Positions 49,174 to 59,606 of a stretch of DNA of 64,000 nt are shown one piece after another (position 1 is the stretch's first letter; the number at the start of each line of letters is the position of its first letter). Origin of the DNA: Chromera velia (taxonomy: Eukaryota; Sar; Chromeraceae); NCBI GenBank assembly GCA_018398765.1, contig JAHBMJ010002108.1, forward strand, positions 26,001 through 90,000, in the 5' to 3' direction. The notes beneath the pieces were generated by a model. That model worked only from the letters and a program-made list of their open reading frames with translations, was not told the origin of the DNA and searched no databases. A program made the position numbers and the translations under genes.

Positions 49174-50181
49174 CTGTCCGTTTGCCTGTCTGTTTGGATT
49201 TTCTGGAGATGCAACCCTGTCTGTAAGTCTTCTGTCGTCGCTCTTTCCACTCCTTTTTTGCGCCTGTGACAGGACCTGTCTTTGATTTCTTCTGCCAGCT
49301 TTCTCTCTCCCCGTGCCTGTTTCTCGTCTCATGTGCTCTCTCCAACTGTAGTCCTGTGCGCCTGTCTTACGCTCCTTTGCATGCCTCTCTCTTCATGTGC
49401 AGGAATTTTTTGGTTCTTCTCGGTGTTCTTCTACCTGAGTACCGCCTTCCTCCAACTGCAGGACCTCTCCCAGGTCCATAGAGGTCAGAAACCAGGGGAG
49501 AGACCCGTGCACCCACAGGCAGCAGCCGACGCGACGAGGTACTCCGAACTTCTCGGGTGGCTGTTTCCAACGGGAATTCCAGGGGGGATCCTTTTCGGTC
49601 TGATTTCAGATTGGAAGGGACCCGGGTGGGCCATGGTGTGGATGTCTTGCCTTGGTTTGGTGTTTTTGTTGCTCAGCAGCCTCGGCGCGTGGATGCCGTT
49701 TTCGGGCCAGTTAGGGACTTTCGTCTTCATGACAAATTGCAATGAAGCAACAGGAGCGATGTTTGTCGTCGTACTGCTGCACTACTTCGGCGTTGAGGAC
49801 TACAACGCCCTTGTGGGTTTTGCTATGCTTGTGCTCTCTTTGGCACTTCTGTCGTTAAACAGCATCGCAGCTGCGATCCTGAGTACCCCCCTGGAAGTGC
49901 TGATACCTCCCGGAGTGAAAGCCACGCGGTTCTTCTGGGTGCACATCACCTTTCTGTCTCTGGGGGTTGCGACACTTATCTACCCCTCTTTCCTTATTTC
50001 GGATGGAGCACGGAAGAAATCTGACGGTTCATCCCGAAGGAGGAGTCCGACCGGGGGGGGGGAGGTCTTTCGACAGAGTGAGGGAATGGCAATAGCGCAT
50101 TCGCACTTCCTCCCCGGAGCAGGACCCGTGCTGTCTCAAGAGAACCAAATAGGGGGGAGAGGTCGAAGAGTTACTGCTTGA
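45699..50181 (+). CDS. major facilitator transporter, SLC43/apicomplexan amino-acid transporter-like
   Basis: Seven exons: 45699-45740, 45879-45907 (29 nt), 46056-46271, 46563-46706, 46935-47039, 47892-48700, 49403-50181. All phases fit; about 707 residues. Exons 1-2 form the first membrane helix (VFLVGLCYVHLVFTAGLVVG, then W). Exon 3 gives a Cys-containing loop (ETNVYAFKC) and helix 2 ending FGMLIDKFGPR, the classic MFS loop motif. Later exons give HLFPRTQNFVIAVLSAAFPL, helix 6 (LQTVFVVFCLLLP), and helices 7-12 in the last exon, with GWLFPTGIPGGILFGLISD as the second-half counterpart. It probably moves amino acids or a related solute across a membrane. The helix 6-7 loop is very long (about 200 residues) and Gly-rich, and contains the N at 48229. 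Substrate is not determinable. Confidence 0.85.
47040..47200 (+). repeat. 33-bp tandem repeats beginning at a 5' splice site
   Basis: The intron after exon 46935-47039 opens GTCAGTCAGTCTAGATGG. The unit GTCAGTCTAGAT plus GGAAGACAGGGAGGGTAGACA recurs about five times with small changes, so each unit repeats a GTCAGT donor. Confidence 0.88.
48203..48254. other. N at 48229 between two copies of the same 25 bp: assembly artefact
   Basis: The bases before the N (TTTCGGGCAGTCAGGCCGGA and onward) are repeated directly after it. This is what an unmerged contig overlap looks like. Here it adds about nine codons to the transporter loop. Confidence 0.8.
48770..49175. repeat. TC/TTTC pyrimidine microsatellite and GT run in the last transporter intron
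   Basis: About 400 bp of almost pure pyrimidine on the sense strand inside the intron 48701-49402. Long open frames here are artefacts. Confidence 0.95.
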
Positions 50182-50825
50182 CCGGAATCAGCAATGGACA
50201 GACTGTACACACAGACGGGTAGGCAGTCAGGCAGGCAGACAAGGTTGGTATCTGACCTTCCTCACACTGTCTTTCTGGTTTGTGTGATTTGGTCGTTGGC
50301 TTCAAAAATTGATTCAGCCACCGATTCGATCAGTTCACATTTGTTCATCAAATCGCTGTTCAATCGGACGAAACCGTTCGGGGATTGAATCTTTGACGTC
50401 TAAATTCGTCGTCTTGAATTCATTGATTGCCAATCGCCGCGCGTGGCAATTCGCTTCAACTGTCGTCTTCGTGTGTCATCAATACTACACACTTGTATGC
50501 ATGAATTTTAATCCAAAGTGTCATCTGAAAAGAAAAGGTTCCATCATTGTCTTTCAGGCTGGATGGGTAGCTGCATGGGCTAACAATAGAGTCCTGTACA
50601 AACATCGTTTTGTGTTAAAACGTCTCTGTCTGAAGGGTGATCTAATCAAACTGGCCGGTTGAACATCTGACACTCTTCTCGTGCTCATATACGGAAGGCT
50701 GAAAGTGCAAGCATGTGTAAGTGGGTGTAGACATCCTGGCCAGGCTGGATTTAGAATTCCGGCTTCAATTTAAACAGGTAAAGATAGGTAAAGACTAATT
50801 ATAAACTATTGAAAATTAAGCGAAG

Positions 50826-50860
<35 letters not shown>

Positions 50861-51059
50861 CCGCACTAGGCCTTCCTGCTATGTCACAACCTATGTTAAG
50901 TAAAACTAGAACTTAGAAATTGAATAATAATGAGAAAAAACTTGGAAAACCCGTGAAATTTACAGTAAAAAACAGAAAAGTTGATAGGCCTGGGGTACTG
51001 GTGCGTCACCCAGTATACTAATTAGGTTTAATTTGATTTGGTTTGGTTTGAGATAATAA

Positions 51060-51098
<39 letters not shown>

Positions 51099-51487
51099 TG
51101 ATATAACGCTAGATATAAGGAAGCTACTAATTAAGCCTGTAATAAGCCTGTAACTAATTTAAGGGAAACTAAGGGATAGACAGTGAAGGCTTAAAACATA
51201 TAACATTGTGAAAGTATATTAGAAGTTTTGCATGAATGTTTGATAAATTTGAGAGTTGATCAACAAATACTATCTTGTACTATCTTGGAATAACATCTTG
51301 ATTAAAAATACTAGCATGTTCTAAAACTTCCGAATAGTTAGTTTCTTTTTATATAAATGAAAGCTTCTCTAGCTTTCAGTGTTATGTTTAGCATAAAATT
51401 ATTTAGCAAACGGAAGAAGAAGGAAAACTACTGTGCTTGATCGATCAGTCTCACATAATATTCACTAATACTTACTAGTAATTCATG
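50182..51487. other. intergenic, AT-rich from about 50760
   Basis: Contains a GATT repeat (50830-50856) and a TA repeat (51064-51097). No exon was found. This is the upstream side of the intronless HNH gene. Confidence 0.65.
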
Positions 51488-51612
51488 GTCTAACCCTCGT
51501 GCGCAGCGGCACACACCAGCCTTGTGGGCCCGGGACCCTATGTCCAGTCGGGTGGGCACGGTATACCATAGGAGCCCGCCCTAATAAACTTAGGTAGGTA
51601 GGTATAGCCTAC
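51488..51612. other. GC-rich patch with a TAGG-repeat tail in an AT-rich island (possible retroposon 3' end)
   Basis: A sharply bounded GC-rich segment runs from about 51490 to 51585. It is followed by CCCTAATAAACTTAGG, TAGG repeats and, soon after, a T5 run. Such an end is common for LINE- or SINE-like retroposons. No body, target duplication or polymerase III boxes were identified. Confidence 0.25.
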
Positions 51613-52099
51613 CTGCTCCTTTTTAATTCAACTTTAGACAATATGCAAATAGTAGTGAGACAATCAATATGATCGATCTATATAATTGTGCATCGATCAG
51701 TAGCTCTATATACTTACTCAAAACTACTCGAAACAGTGCAACACAGCACGTGTAACTACGTGTAACGAATCTCTACTACCACCGATGTGTAACGCAAACC
51801 GAGCTTAGTATAGTACAACACGTGTAACACGAAGCAACAACACACCGGTAACGAAAAGTTTTTGAGGGTTGCGTGTTGTGCGAGCAGTCGACTGCACAAG
51901 CATGCATGCAGTGCAGCAGTGCATGCAGCACACGCGTGCGCGTTGTTATATATAGTGTTGCAGAACTGTTGCAGAATTAAGTGTTGCTCAGATCGCTTCC
52001 TGACAGCTTAGTGACAGCTAGTACTGACAGCTAGGGTCCAAAAGAGTCAGTGAACTCTTCCAGAATGGTTTCTCACCTGCAATAGACCTCCTTCAAGTG
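51613..52099. promoter_or_regulatory. upstream region of the HNH gene
   Basis: AT-rich to 51850, then rich in TGCATGCA/GTGCA motifs (51899-51940). TATATATAG lies at about 51950, some 150 bp before the first ATG. Possible core promoter by position only. Confidence 0.3.
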
Positions 52100-55000
52100 A
52101 TGCACTTCGATCGGCTGCATCTTTCTCCTTCTCTCCACCAGTTCTATCTGTCACCCTCCAAGATGAAGCGCACCGCAGCGACATTCTCTCGTCACACCTC
52201 AGGCCGTTTCCTTCGCCCCTTGTCAAGTTTCTTTTTCAGACCTGCGGCTCTCTACTTCAACGATCAGACAGGACAGTCAAGCAGCAGACAGACGTGGGAG
52301 CTTGGTGCTCTCCCAGCGCCGGGGGGTATGAGAGTAGGTAGGTTTCTTAAAACCGGTGCGTGCCATTGTTTTACAACGAGCAGCTGGAGAGGCATCCTTT
52401 CCAGGCAGGAGCAACATCTTGAAAGAGGAGACTCTCCTCCATCAAGTCCCCGAGAGGATCGACAGCAGCAGAGTCCCAGGGCCCATTTTTCCCTCCCCCC
52501 GTCAGACAGGTGTCTGACTCGACTGCATGGCTTCTACGCCAGCATAGCTCTTCAAGAGAGATGCCGCCATTCGATCATTGTGCGACCTGTGTTTGCGGTC
52601 CTTCAAAATCGGCAGAGCTTCTGTGCTGCTGGCAGTGCAGCTTCGGACTCTGTTCCCCCTGAGGGCGTGGCAGTTCAGTCCTACAAAGGGAGATCGGGTC
52701 AAGGGAAGTCCCTTTTCGAGATGAATTCCGATTTATCTTTTCCCGCCTTGCCAGCAAGAGCTCGGCCACAAGTTTCCAAAAACCAGGTAGGGGGTGAGGG
52801 CGAGAACCCTGTTTCTGTTTCTCAGGGCCCCACACAGAAGCAATCTTGTTGCTTTCCTTCCGCTGTGAGAAAATTTGACAGTCGAGGAAGACGTCTGTGT
52901 CCGCATGGCAGATCTGAATACTTATGTAAAGAGTGCGGAGGGGGGGGGATATGTGAGCACGGACGTCAACGTAGCCAGTGCAAAGAATGCAGAGGATCGG
53001 GAATTTGTGAACATGGTAGGAGGCGCCACAACTGTAAAGAGTGTGGGGGTAGCTCCATTTGCGTCCATGGACGCATCAAATATACCTGCATCGACTGTGG
53101 TGGGAGTGCTGTCTGCGAGCACGGCCGCCAGCGCAGCCAATGTCGAGAATGCGGGGGTGGTGGCATTTGCAAGCATGGTGTTCGACGGACACTGTGCAGA
53201 GACTGTGGAGGTGGCTCCATTTGCGTACACGGTCGCATACGCTCCCAGTGCAAGGACTGCGGAGGTGGGAGCTTCTGTGAACATGGGCGCTTGAGATACA
53301 GATGTCCAGTATGTCAGAAAGACAATCCTGTCTTTCACAGAAGGCAAGAACTTCGAAAGGAGTTTATTTTTCGTTTGACTCAGACAATGAGGTCCGTTGT
53401 GTCGAAATGTCTGAGGGCTCTTCGTGAAGGGAGACACCCGTCAGAAAGAAAACGCACCCACGAGTACCTCGGTTGTTCGTTCCACGATCTCAAAGCCCAC
53501 CTTGAGAAGGACGACTTCCATGGCAACCCCGGAATGTCGTGGGAGAATTACGGGAGTTTGTGGCACGTTGACCATATTGTGCCTATTCAGTATCGGGGAA
53601 GAGACGGTCAGAAGCCAGATGTGGAGACTGTGATTTCCCGTCTCCACCATTCAAATCTCCAGCCAATGTGGGGGGAGGACAACCTCCGGAAGGGGAACAG
53701 GTTTGTAGGCAAGCCGCCGCCAGTTTGTCCCCCCTCATGTGAAACTCAGTTCTCTTTCTCGGCAAACAACAGCAACTTAATCCAACAGAAAGGCATGCTG
53801 TTGAATTCTGCCTCTCAGAAGGTGGTAGGAGGCAGTCGGCCTTTTCACTCCCGTTCTCGCCCTTCTGCCTCCTTGAAAAGTACTCTTTTATCCCTCAATG
53901 GTCAAATAGGACTGCCGGTCAAAGCTCTTAGCCAGCACGTCCACGTCTGCGCAGGGATGAGGCTCCTTGAAAGGCAGACGTCCCCTGTAACACAGATCAG
54001 GTCTCTGTTTCTTCTCTCCCCCCCCGTTCTCACCAATGGAAAGCCGCAGGCCCACCCTGAGTATGGCCTTGCGAGAGAGCAGGGCATGAGATCAGCCATC
54101 CGACAGTCTTCCACCAAAAGTGAGAAAAAAAGAAGCCTTGAAGACAATAGCTTTGCAATTGGTGGTATGCGTGGTTCCTTGTCTTCAGCTTCGCAACGAG
54201 CCCGGTGTCCGCACGGAAGGAATCAGTATGACTGCAGAGAGTGCGGTGGGAAGGGGATTTGTGAGCATGGGCGCATTCGGAGGCGGTGCAAAGAGTGCAA
54301 GGGATCGCAGATTTGCGAGCACGGCCGCATTCGGTCGGTTTGTAGAGAATGCGGGGGGTCTCAGATTTGCGAACACGGTCGTGTCCGGGCAACGTGCAGA
54401 GAGTGTGGGGGATCTCAAATCTGTGAGCACGGCCGACTTCGGTCAACCTGCAAGAAGTGCGGGGGCTCGCAAATCTGTGAGCACGGCCGCGTCCGGTCAA
54501 CATGCAGAGATTGTGGGGGAGCACAGATTTGCGAACACGGTCGTCTGTGGCGACTGTGCAAAGAGTGTGGCGGAAACGGAATTTGTGAGCATGGTCGGCA
54601 GCGAGGGACTTGCAGAGAGTGTGGAGGTTCCCAAATCTGTATCCACGGGCGAAGGCGCTCTGTCTGTATAAAATGTGGAGGAGGCTCTATTTGCGTCCAC
54701 GGACGTCAACGGTATTATTGTGTGGAGTGCGGGGGTAATGGCATTTGTCAGCATGGTCACCATCGCAGCGATTGCCGGGAGTGTCAAGGCAGCCAGATCT
54801 GTGCACATGGAAGGCGCAGACGGATGTGTACCGAATGTCAGAAAGATAACCCCGCCTTTGCAGCGTTACGACAGCGACAAAAAACTGTTCGAGAGATTCG
54901 ATACAGGGAGGATCCCGTTTTCCGGTTGACTCACATCACACGGACAGCTGTTGCAAAACGTCTCAAGGCTATCCAAAAAGGAGAATTTCCTTCATCCCTC

Positions 55001-55327
55001 CGTAAGCGCACCCACGAGTACCTCGGTTGTTCGTTCCCCGACCTCAAAGCCCACCTCGAGAAAGACGACTTCCACGGCAACCCCGGAATGTCATGGGACA
55101 ATTACGGGAGTTTGTGGCACGTTGACCACATTGTGCCCATTATGTTTCTAGGGCCGAATGGACAGAAACCAGACATGGAGACACTCATTTCTCGTCTGCA
55201 CTATTCAAATCTTCAGCCGATGTGGGGAGAAGAAAATCGCCGCAAAGGAAATCGCTATATCGGAAAGCTTCCATCCATTTCTTCTCAAAAATGTAAATTT
55301 GTAAAAGCCTTGTCTATCATAAATTGA
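52100..55327 (+). CDS. two-module HNH endonuclease with arrays of Cys-His-Cys-Cys fingers
   Basis: One uninterrupted 1,075-codon frame in a region where neighbours of similar size have many introns. Residues 1-265 are low-complexity and unrecognised. Module 1 has eight finger repeats (52898-53314) of the form C-x-H-G-R-x-R-x2-C-x2-C-GG, an 18-residue period, then a helical linker and an HNH domain (53447-53716). Module 2 has twelve fingers (54206-54838), a similar linker and a second HNH domain (55006-55272). Each HNH has WHVDHIVPI and NLQPMWGE(D/E)N-x2-KGNR, so the metal- and catalysis-linked His/Asp/Asn are intact. Fingers probably bind zinc and nucleic acid, and the HNH probably cuts DNA; both are inference from family. 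It could be a selfish or virus-derived gene: similar finger arrays occur in algal and giant-virus proteins to my recollection. ATG 52164 is an alternative start. Confidence 0.85.
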   Translation: MHFDRLHLSPSLHQFYLSPSKMKRTAATFSRHTSGRFLRPLSSFFFRPAALYFNDQTGQSSSRQTWELGALPAPGGMRVGRFLKTGACHCFTTSSWRGILSRQEQHLERGDSPPSSPREDRQQQSPRAHFSLPPSDRCLTRLHGFYASIALQERCRHSIIVRPVFAVLQNRQSFCAAGSAASDSVPPEGVAVQSYKGRSGQGKSLFEMNSDLSFPALPARARPQVSKNQVGGEGENPVSVSQGPTQKQSCCFPSAVRKFDSRGRRLCPHGRSEYLCKECGGGGICEHGRQRSQCKECRGSGICEHGRRRHNCKECGGSSICVHGRIKYTCIDCGGSAVCEHGRQRSQCRECGGGGICKHGVRRTLCRDCGGGSICVHGRIRSQCKDCGGGSFCEHGRLRYRCPVCQKDNPVFHRRQELRKEFIFRLTQTMRSVVSKCLRALREGRHPSERKRTHEYLGCSFHDLKAHLEKDDFHGNPGMSWENYGSLWHVDHIVPIQYRGRDGQKPDVETVISRLHHSNLQPMWGEDNLRKGNRFVGKPPPVCPPSCETQFSFSANNSNLIQQKGMLLNSASQKVVGGSRPFHSRSRPSASLKSTLLSLNGQIGLPVKALSQHVHVCAGMRLLERQTSPVTQIRSLFLLSPPVLTNGKPQAHPEYGLAREQGMRSAIRQSSTKSEKKRSLEDNSFAIGGMRGSLSSASQRARCPHGRNQYDCRECGGKGICEHGRIRRRCKECKGSQICEHGRIRSVCRECGGSQICEHGRVRATCRECGGSQICEHGRLRSTCKKCGGSQICEHGRVRSTCRDCGGAQICEHGRLWRLCKECGGNGICEHGRQRGTCRECGGSQICIHGRRRSVCIKCGGGSICVHGRQRYYCVECGGNGICQHGHHRSDCRECQGSQICAHGRRRRMCTECQKDNPAFAALRQRQKTVREIRYREDPVFRLTHITRTAVAKRLKAIQKGEFPSSLRKRTHEYLGCSFPDLKAHLEKDDFHGNPGMSWDNYGSLWHVDHIVPIMFLGPNGQKPDMETLISRLHYSNLQPMWGEENRRKGNRYIGKLPSISSQKCKFVKALSIIN
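52898..53314 (+). other. finger array 1: eight C-x-H-x6-C-x2-C repeats
   Basis: Repeats such as CEHGRQRSQCKEC and CVHGRIKYTCIDC are joined by GG-x-x-[IV]. All four metal ligands are kept in each repeat. Confidence 0.9.
53447..53716 (+). other. HNH nuclease domain 1
   Basis: RTHEYLGCSFHDLKAHLEK, then WHVDHIVPIQY, then NLQPMWGEDNLRKGNRF. All expected HNH positions are present. Confidence 0.85.
54206..54838 (+). other. finger array 2: twelve C-x-H-x6-C-x2-C repeats
   Basis: Repeats such as CEHGRIRSVCREC and CEHGRVRATCREC; linkers are mostly GGSQI. More uniform than array 1, with ligands intact. Confidence 0.9.
55006..55272 (+). other. HNH nuclease domain 2
   Basis: RTHEYLGCSFPDLKAHLEK, then WHVDHIVPIMF, then NLQPMWGEENRRKGNRY. 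Nearly identical to domain 1, also at DNA level over about 140 bp. Confidence 0.85.
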
Positions 55328-56725
55328 ATAACAATCATTCTAAAAAAATGTAAATTGAAAACAATCAATCTATCACTGGACTATCTGATCTAGCATCTGA
55401 CAGTATTAGATAGTATTAGCTCAAAATTATTTAAAATATGTATAATCTAAACTTTAAGTTCCCAGTCCATATAAATATATGCTTTGTGTTGTCTTCAAAG
55501 CGCCTTGCCAGTGGCTTAAGATCTGATATTGCTACTACTTGCTACTAAGTTGCTAGATCTAGGATTTAATCCTAAATTATTATTATCATCTAGACAAATT
55601 TAACAAAGAATAATTCAAACTCAGTGTTAAAAAGTTAGAAACTGAACTGCATGTAGCATTAAAGCACATAAAATACTAAAAGTTAAAATTCATATCTATA
55701 GTAAGCTAGACTTGTACGTTAGCTTATACGTTACTATTTTACTCATACATATCAGATTCATCATGTTAACTAGCATAACTTATATACAATGTCATACAAA
55801 CTCTACATACAGTATGAACATGGGCTGCTGGGAGCATGGCTCCACTCTAGCAAAGCCAACTTCATTCATTCATTGGCACTGTAGTGTTTTTAATATTCAA
55901 TTTTACTTATAGTACATATAAGTTGAATTGATTTTTGTGTGTAATATCTAGTGTAGTACATACTTAATACCCTAGTTACTAGCCTAGTTAATACCACGTA
56001 AAAGAAAATAAAAGTGAAAAGATGGTTCAAACTAGGGTTCAAAACAGACTTGTACAAGCAGAAGCTTATGTTTTAAGGCGATCTCAGACCGCCATGCAGC
56101 CTGATGCAGGAGGTCGAACTCCCGTATGTAAACTGCTGCATTTTGTGAAGAGAATAACTGCATTGACATTTGCAGGCTAAAAAGCGGAGACACGCAAGAA
56201 ATCCGCTGACGCACGGGGCTCTCCCATCCACAGCAATGCACGAAACTTCCCTCCGTCTAACTCTCAAGACAGGCAACGGATATTCAATTCACTTGCAGAA
56301 ACGCACGCATGCATGCACATGTAAACACATATGAGGTCCACCCCCCCCGATGAGTTCGTTTTCAGTAACGATTCTCGCTTATTTCACTCAGTCATTTGCT
56401 GTGCTTGTCCTCCCCCCCACTCGCCCCGCGGGATCTCTTACACCGCCGTCGGCCGCGTGGAGGGCAGAAAGAAGAAAAGATTTTGTCCACTCACTTATTC
56501 ATTCATCCACCCACCCATTCAAATCTCTAACCGGCAGCCAAGTTGAGACAGAGACTGTCTGGCCGGTCTCTCTCTCTCGATCTTTATCTGTACAGCGGAG
56601 TTTCCCTGCTGTCGACAATCTTTTCTTCTATGAGTCTCCTCTTTCATACACCCATTGATTGATTCAATTCCTCGCCCTCCCTCATGCACCCATGCATTTC
56701 CCCCCCCTGATTTCTGATTGTTTAA
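55328..56725. other. AT-rich island (to about 56040) then plain intergenic DNA
   Basis: Lies between the convergent 3' ends of the HNH gene (plus) and the secreted protein gene (minus). No gene recognised. Confidence 0.65.
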
Positions 56726-58934
56726 TTAAGTGAACTGTCCATTTGCAAATCCATCCTCCAGGGCGATCACACCCTCCAAAGCAGCGTTGGTGTCTCCACC
56801 CGTGACTGCATTGGCTACACCCAGGGTTGCCACCCATGCCCCCAGAGCACCCGAACCAGCACCCGAACCCACACCAGAGGCAGCCACAGGCTTGTACCCC
56901 TGTTCCGCCAACGCCGCCTGTTCCTCGTAGTGTTGCTCGATAACCGGGGCAGCGCCCAACACCACCCACGCATTCATGGCGTTGATGGCTGCTTGACTGA
57001 GCGCGTTGGCAGTGTCAACTGTTCCCTGGTCTCCAGTGAAACTCTCCCCAGTCACAACCTGCCCCTCGACAATATCGACAGGTCGCTCCGAACCCCCCCC
57101 TGCGATGTTGTCCCCGATGGACTGTGCGACTGCAACGTTCGATTCGGAAATGACCATGGGGAAGGTGGAGAGGAAGGTGAGTGCCTGGGCACCCTCCTGG
57201 TTCTCTGGCTCCAGCACGGCATCGGCTGAGACCTCCCATTGAATGTCTGTGATGGTGTCGAATGTGTCGTCGTCGTTCTGCAGACAACCAAACAGATTCA
57301 GCCAAGAATATTTTCTATTCAATGAAAATATTCTTGGCTGCTTGTGACTTTTCTAGGAATGTCCGTGATGGTGTCGAACGTGTCGTCGTCATTCTGCAGA
57401 CAAGAATGAACTTTTGCTGGAAACGTCAGGAGGAAAAGGATCGAGAAAGAGGCATGAAGAAAGAGAGAAAGGGAGCAGAAGAAGGAAATAGAAAAAAGAC
57501 AACACAAAGAGGCAAGAGCACGGCAGGAGAGAAGGGAAAAAAGAATGACCCCTCACCTGAGAGATCATACATCTACAGATGACGTTGTTCATAGGTTCGT
57601 TGTGCATCAGGTTCACTTCGAAGAGAACCTGTCTGGGTCCGGCTTGGATTTTGCTCAGACGGCATGTGGGGTCTGCATACTGAGTCGTCACACACCACTG
57701 CCCGTCGAACCTGGAACCTCTAGACATCAAAGCGGCTCTGCAGGAATCCTTGTCAATCCCTCCCAACAGCGGACTGCAACAACACAACGCCAAATTTGCC
57801 AAGAAGTGGAAGGAGGAAGATAAATGAATGACACGATAAGTGCAGGGAATAATCGACTGACGACGGAATCTGGGAGAGGAAGCAAAAAAAAAACGCGTGA
57901 GGGGACAGAACAGAGGACAGGAGGGAAGCTCCCATCCATCAACACAAGAGAATGACCTACGACTTCAATGATCCCACAGCCACATCACCAACCAGAGAGG
58001 GAGAGAAAGAGAGAGAGAATCGTCCAAAAAGAAGAGAAGAGAAAGGAAAGACTGACTATTCGTCTTCATCATCAACGTCCACATTTTGCAGCGTGGAGGA
58101 GGGAATGCAGCAGGTCAGACCGCCCAACAAGACACCATCATTCGACCGTGCGGGATTGTAGCACTGTCCTTTGGGCTTGGGAGCTGCACATAGAGAAAGA
58201 GGGTGTGCGTAAGAGAAGGGGAGAGGGAAAGACTTTTGCTCCCTCACTCAATTCAATCAATAAGCTGTGCGAAGAAGGCACAGGGAAAACACAGTGGACG
58301 CATCAGACTAAAACTTCCGTCTCCCCTCTGTGACATTTCCTTCCTTCCTCTCTCCATTTTCTCTGGCCTCCTGTCTATCTGGCTGGTCGACTCTCGTTCC
58401 TCAACGATCAGAAAACACATCCACGGAGACAGACTGGCGGGAGTTCAGAAGGCAGAGAGGAAGTCTGGCCAGCAAGCAAGAAAAAGAAAGACAGTAGGGA
58501 AGGAAGGAACGAAGAAGCAGGGCAGTCAGTCAGTGTCATTCATGCAGAACAGATTCGCCAGACTAACTTCCGGGAGGGGGGAGGGAAAGTATCTTCGTCC
58601 TCTCATTGCCTCCTACAGACCGTCTCTTGAAGAGACCAGACTGTCTCAAGGCGTCAAACCCGAAAATCATCTCTTGCACAGGAGCCTGCTGCACAGTGTT
58701 CAACCCGACTGCCGCAAGGGCCTGTGCAGTCTGAGCATCCATCGGCTGAGACAGATCCGGGAGTCCTCCTGCCCCAATCCCTGTAGCGTCTGCAAAACCC
58801 GCAGCTGCCGCATCTTGATCCAGGTTCAGCTCAGAGGGGGGTTGAACGTTCTGCTGCTGATTCAGGAAGTCAAACTGTGCCTCAACCTGCCATGAGACAG
58901 CAATGAGAGACACCACAGGAAGAGCAAACCTCAT
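56726..58934 (-). CDS. secreted protein of unknown function, 397 residues
   Basis: Four exons in coding order: 58637-58934, 58057-58183, 57557-57773, 56726-57277. All phases fit. Residues 1-19 are a signal peptide (MRFALPVVSLIAVSWQVEAQ). The mature part starts Gln/Asn/Ala-rich, then has a cysteine-bearing middle (KGQCYNPARSNDG, LTCCIPSS, DSCRAALMSRG, QWCVTTQYADPTCRL, NNVICRCMISQ), and ends in an Ala/Gly-rich segment with ANALSQAAINAMNAWVVLGA and GSGAGSGALGAWVATLG. No family was recognised. An exported or cell-surface role is inferred from the signal peptide and cysteines. A duplicate of the last exon's start lies just upstream (57357-57405) and could act as an alternative exon. Head-to-head with the pseudokinase gene. 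Confidence 0.75.
57241..57405. repeat. duplicated exon start flanking a perfect 17-bp-stem hairpin
   Basis: The acceptor plus first 40 or so bases of the last exon (57241-57285) are repeated with few changes at 57357-57400. Between them lies an inverted repeat with 17-bp perfect arms, 57299-57315 (CAGCCAAGAATATTTTC) and 57324-57340, and an 8-nt loop. Confidence 0.9.
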
Positions 58935-59606
58935 CTGTGCTGTTGCTAGTTTGAGTTCTGTTGCACTGTTGTCGTGTGTTGCTTAGCTTAAGTGGAGTGG
59001 CCTCCCGCGTTCTCCAGCCAGAGAGAGCAATCCACAGGTTTTCAGAACAGTCTAAGGAAATGTGGATAGAAGCAGAACAGTAAGCTGGAAACCCCCGGCC
59101 CACTCAGTCATGAAGGCACACGTTTGACTTCTGAATTGCTCGGTAGCCGATTTCAAATGGAAAAGCATGAATTCGGCTCTCACGTATCCTCGCCGGGGCC
59201 CCGGAAAAGAAGCTGGAGGGGCACTTTGAAAAAAGCGGGCGAACGAATAACCAAAAAACAGATGCTCGCACGGACAAGAATTTCATTGGGCCCCAGTTGA
59301 CCCCGGCAAGTTTTCGGGACCCCGGCAGGACTCGAGCTTTTTGGCACGTATATACGCGGCCGAATGGGGCGCGGTCAACAAAAATCGATCGCTATACAAT
59401 TTGCATGCACGCATGCCGACCAGTTTGTGAAATTGTGTCTGCAATGCAGAAAGCTCACAAACGGCCGGCCGAAACCATCGTAAACCATTTCGCTGTATTT
59501 GAAAACGCAAAGCAGCGGTGCCCGTGTTCCGTCCGTCGAGCAGAGCAGTTGTGCAAAGGCTTCACAGAAGTTGACCAAGACCCCGTTGTTCTCTGCTTGC
59601 AAAAGC
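58935..59606. promoter_or_regulatory. head-to-head intergenic region (putative divergent promoters)
   Basis: 672 bp between the start codons of the secreted protein (minus) and pseudokinase-ubiquitin (plus) genes. No motif is assigned; role by position. Confidence 0.35.

Noticed and set aside
48284-49345. 353-codon minus-strand frame rich in Glu/Arg/Lys
   Set aside because: It is antisense to the transporter exon and its TC-repeat intron; composition comes from the repeat.
52502-53437. Minus-strand frames of 66 to 171 codons across the HNH gene
   Set aside because: They are antisense shadows of the periodic finger array.
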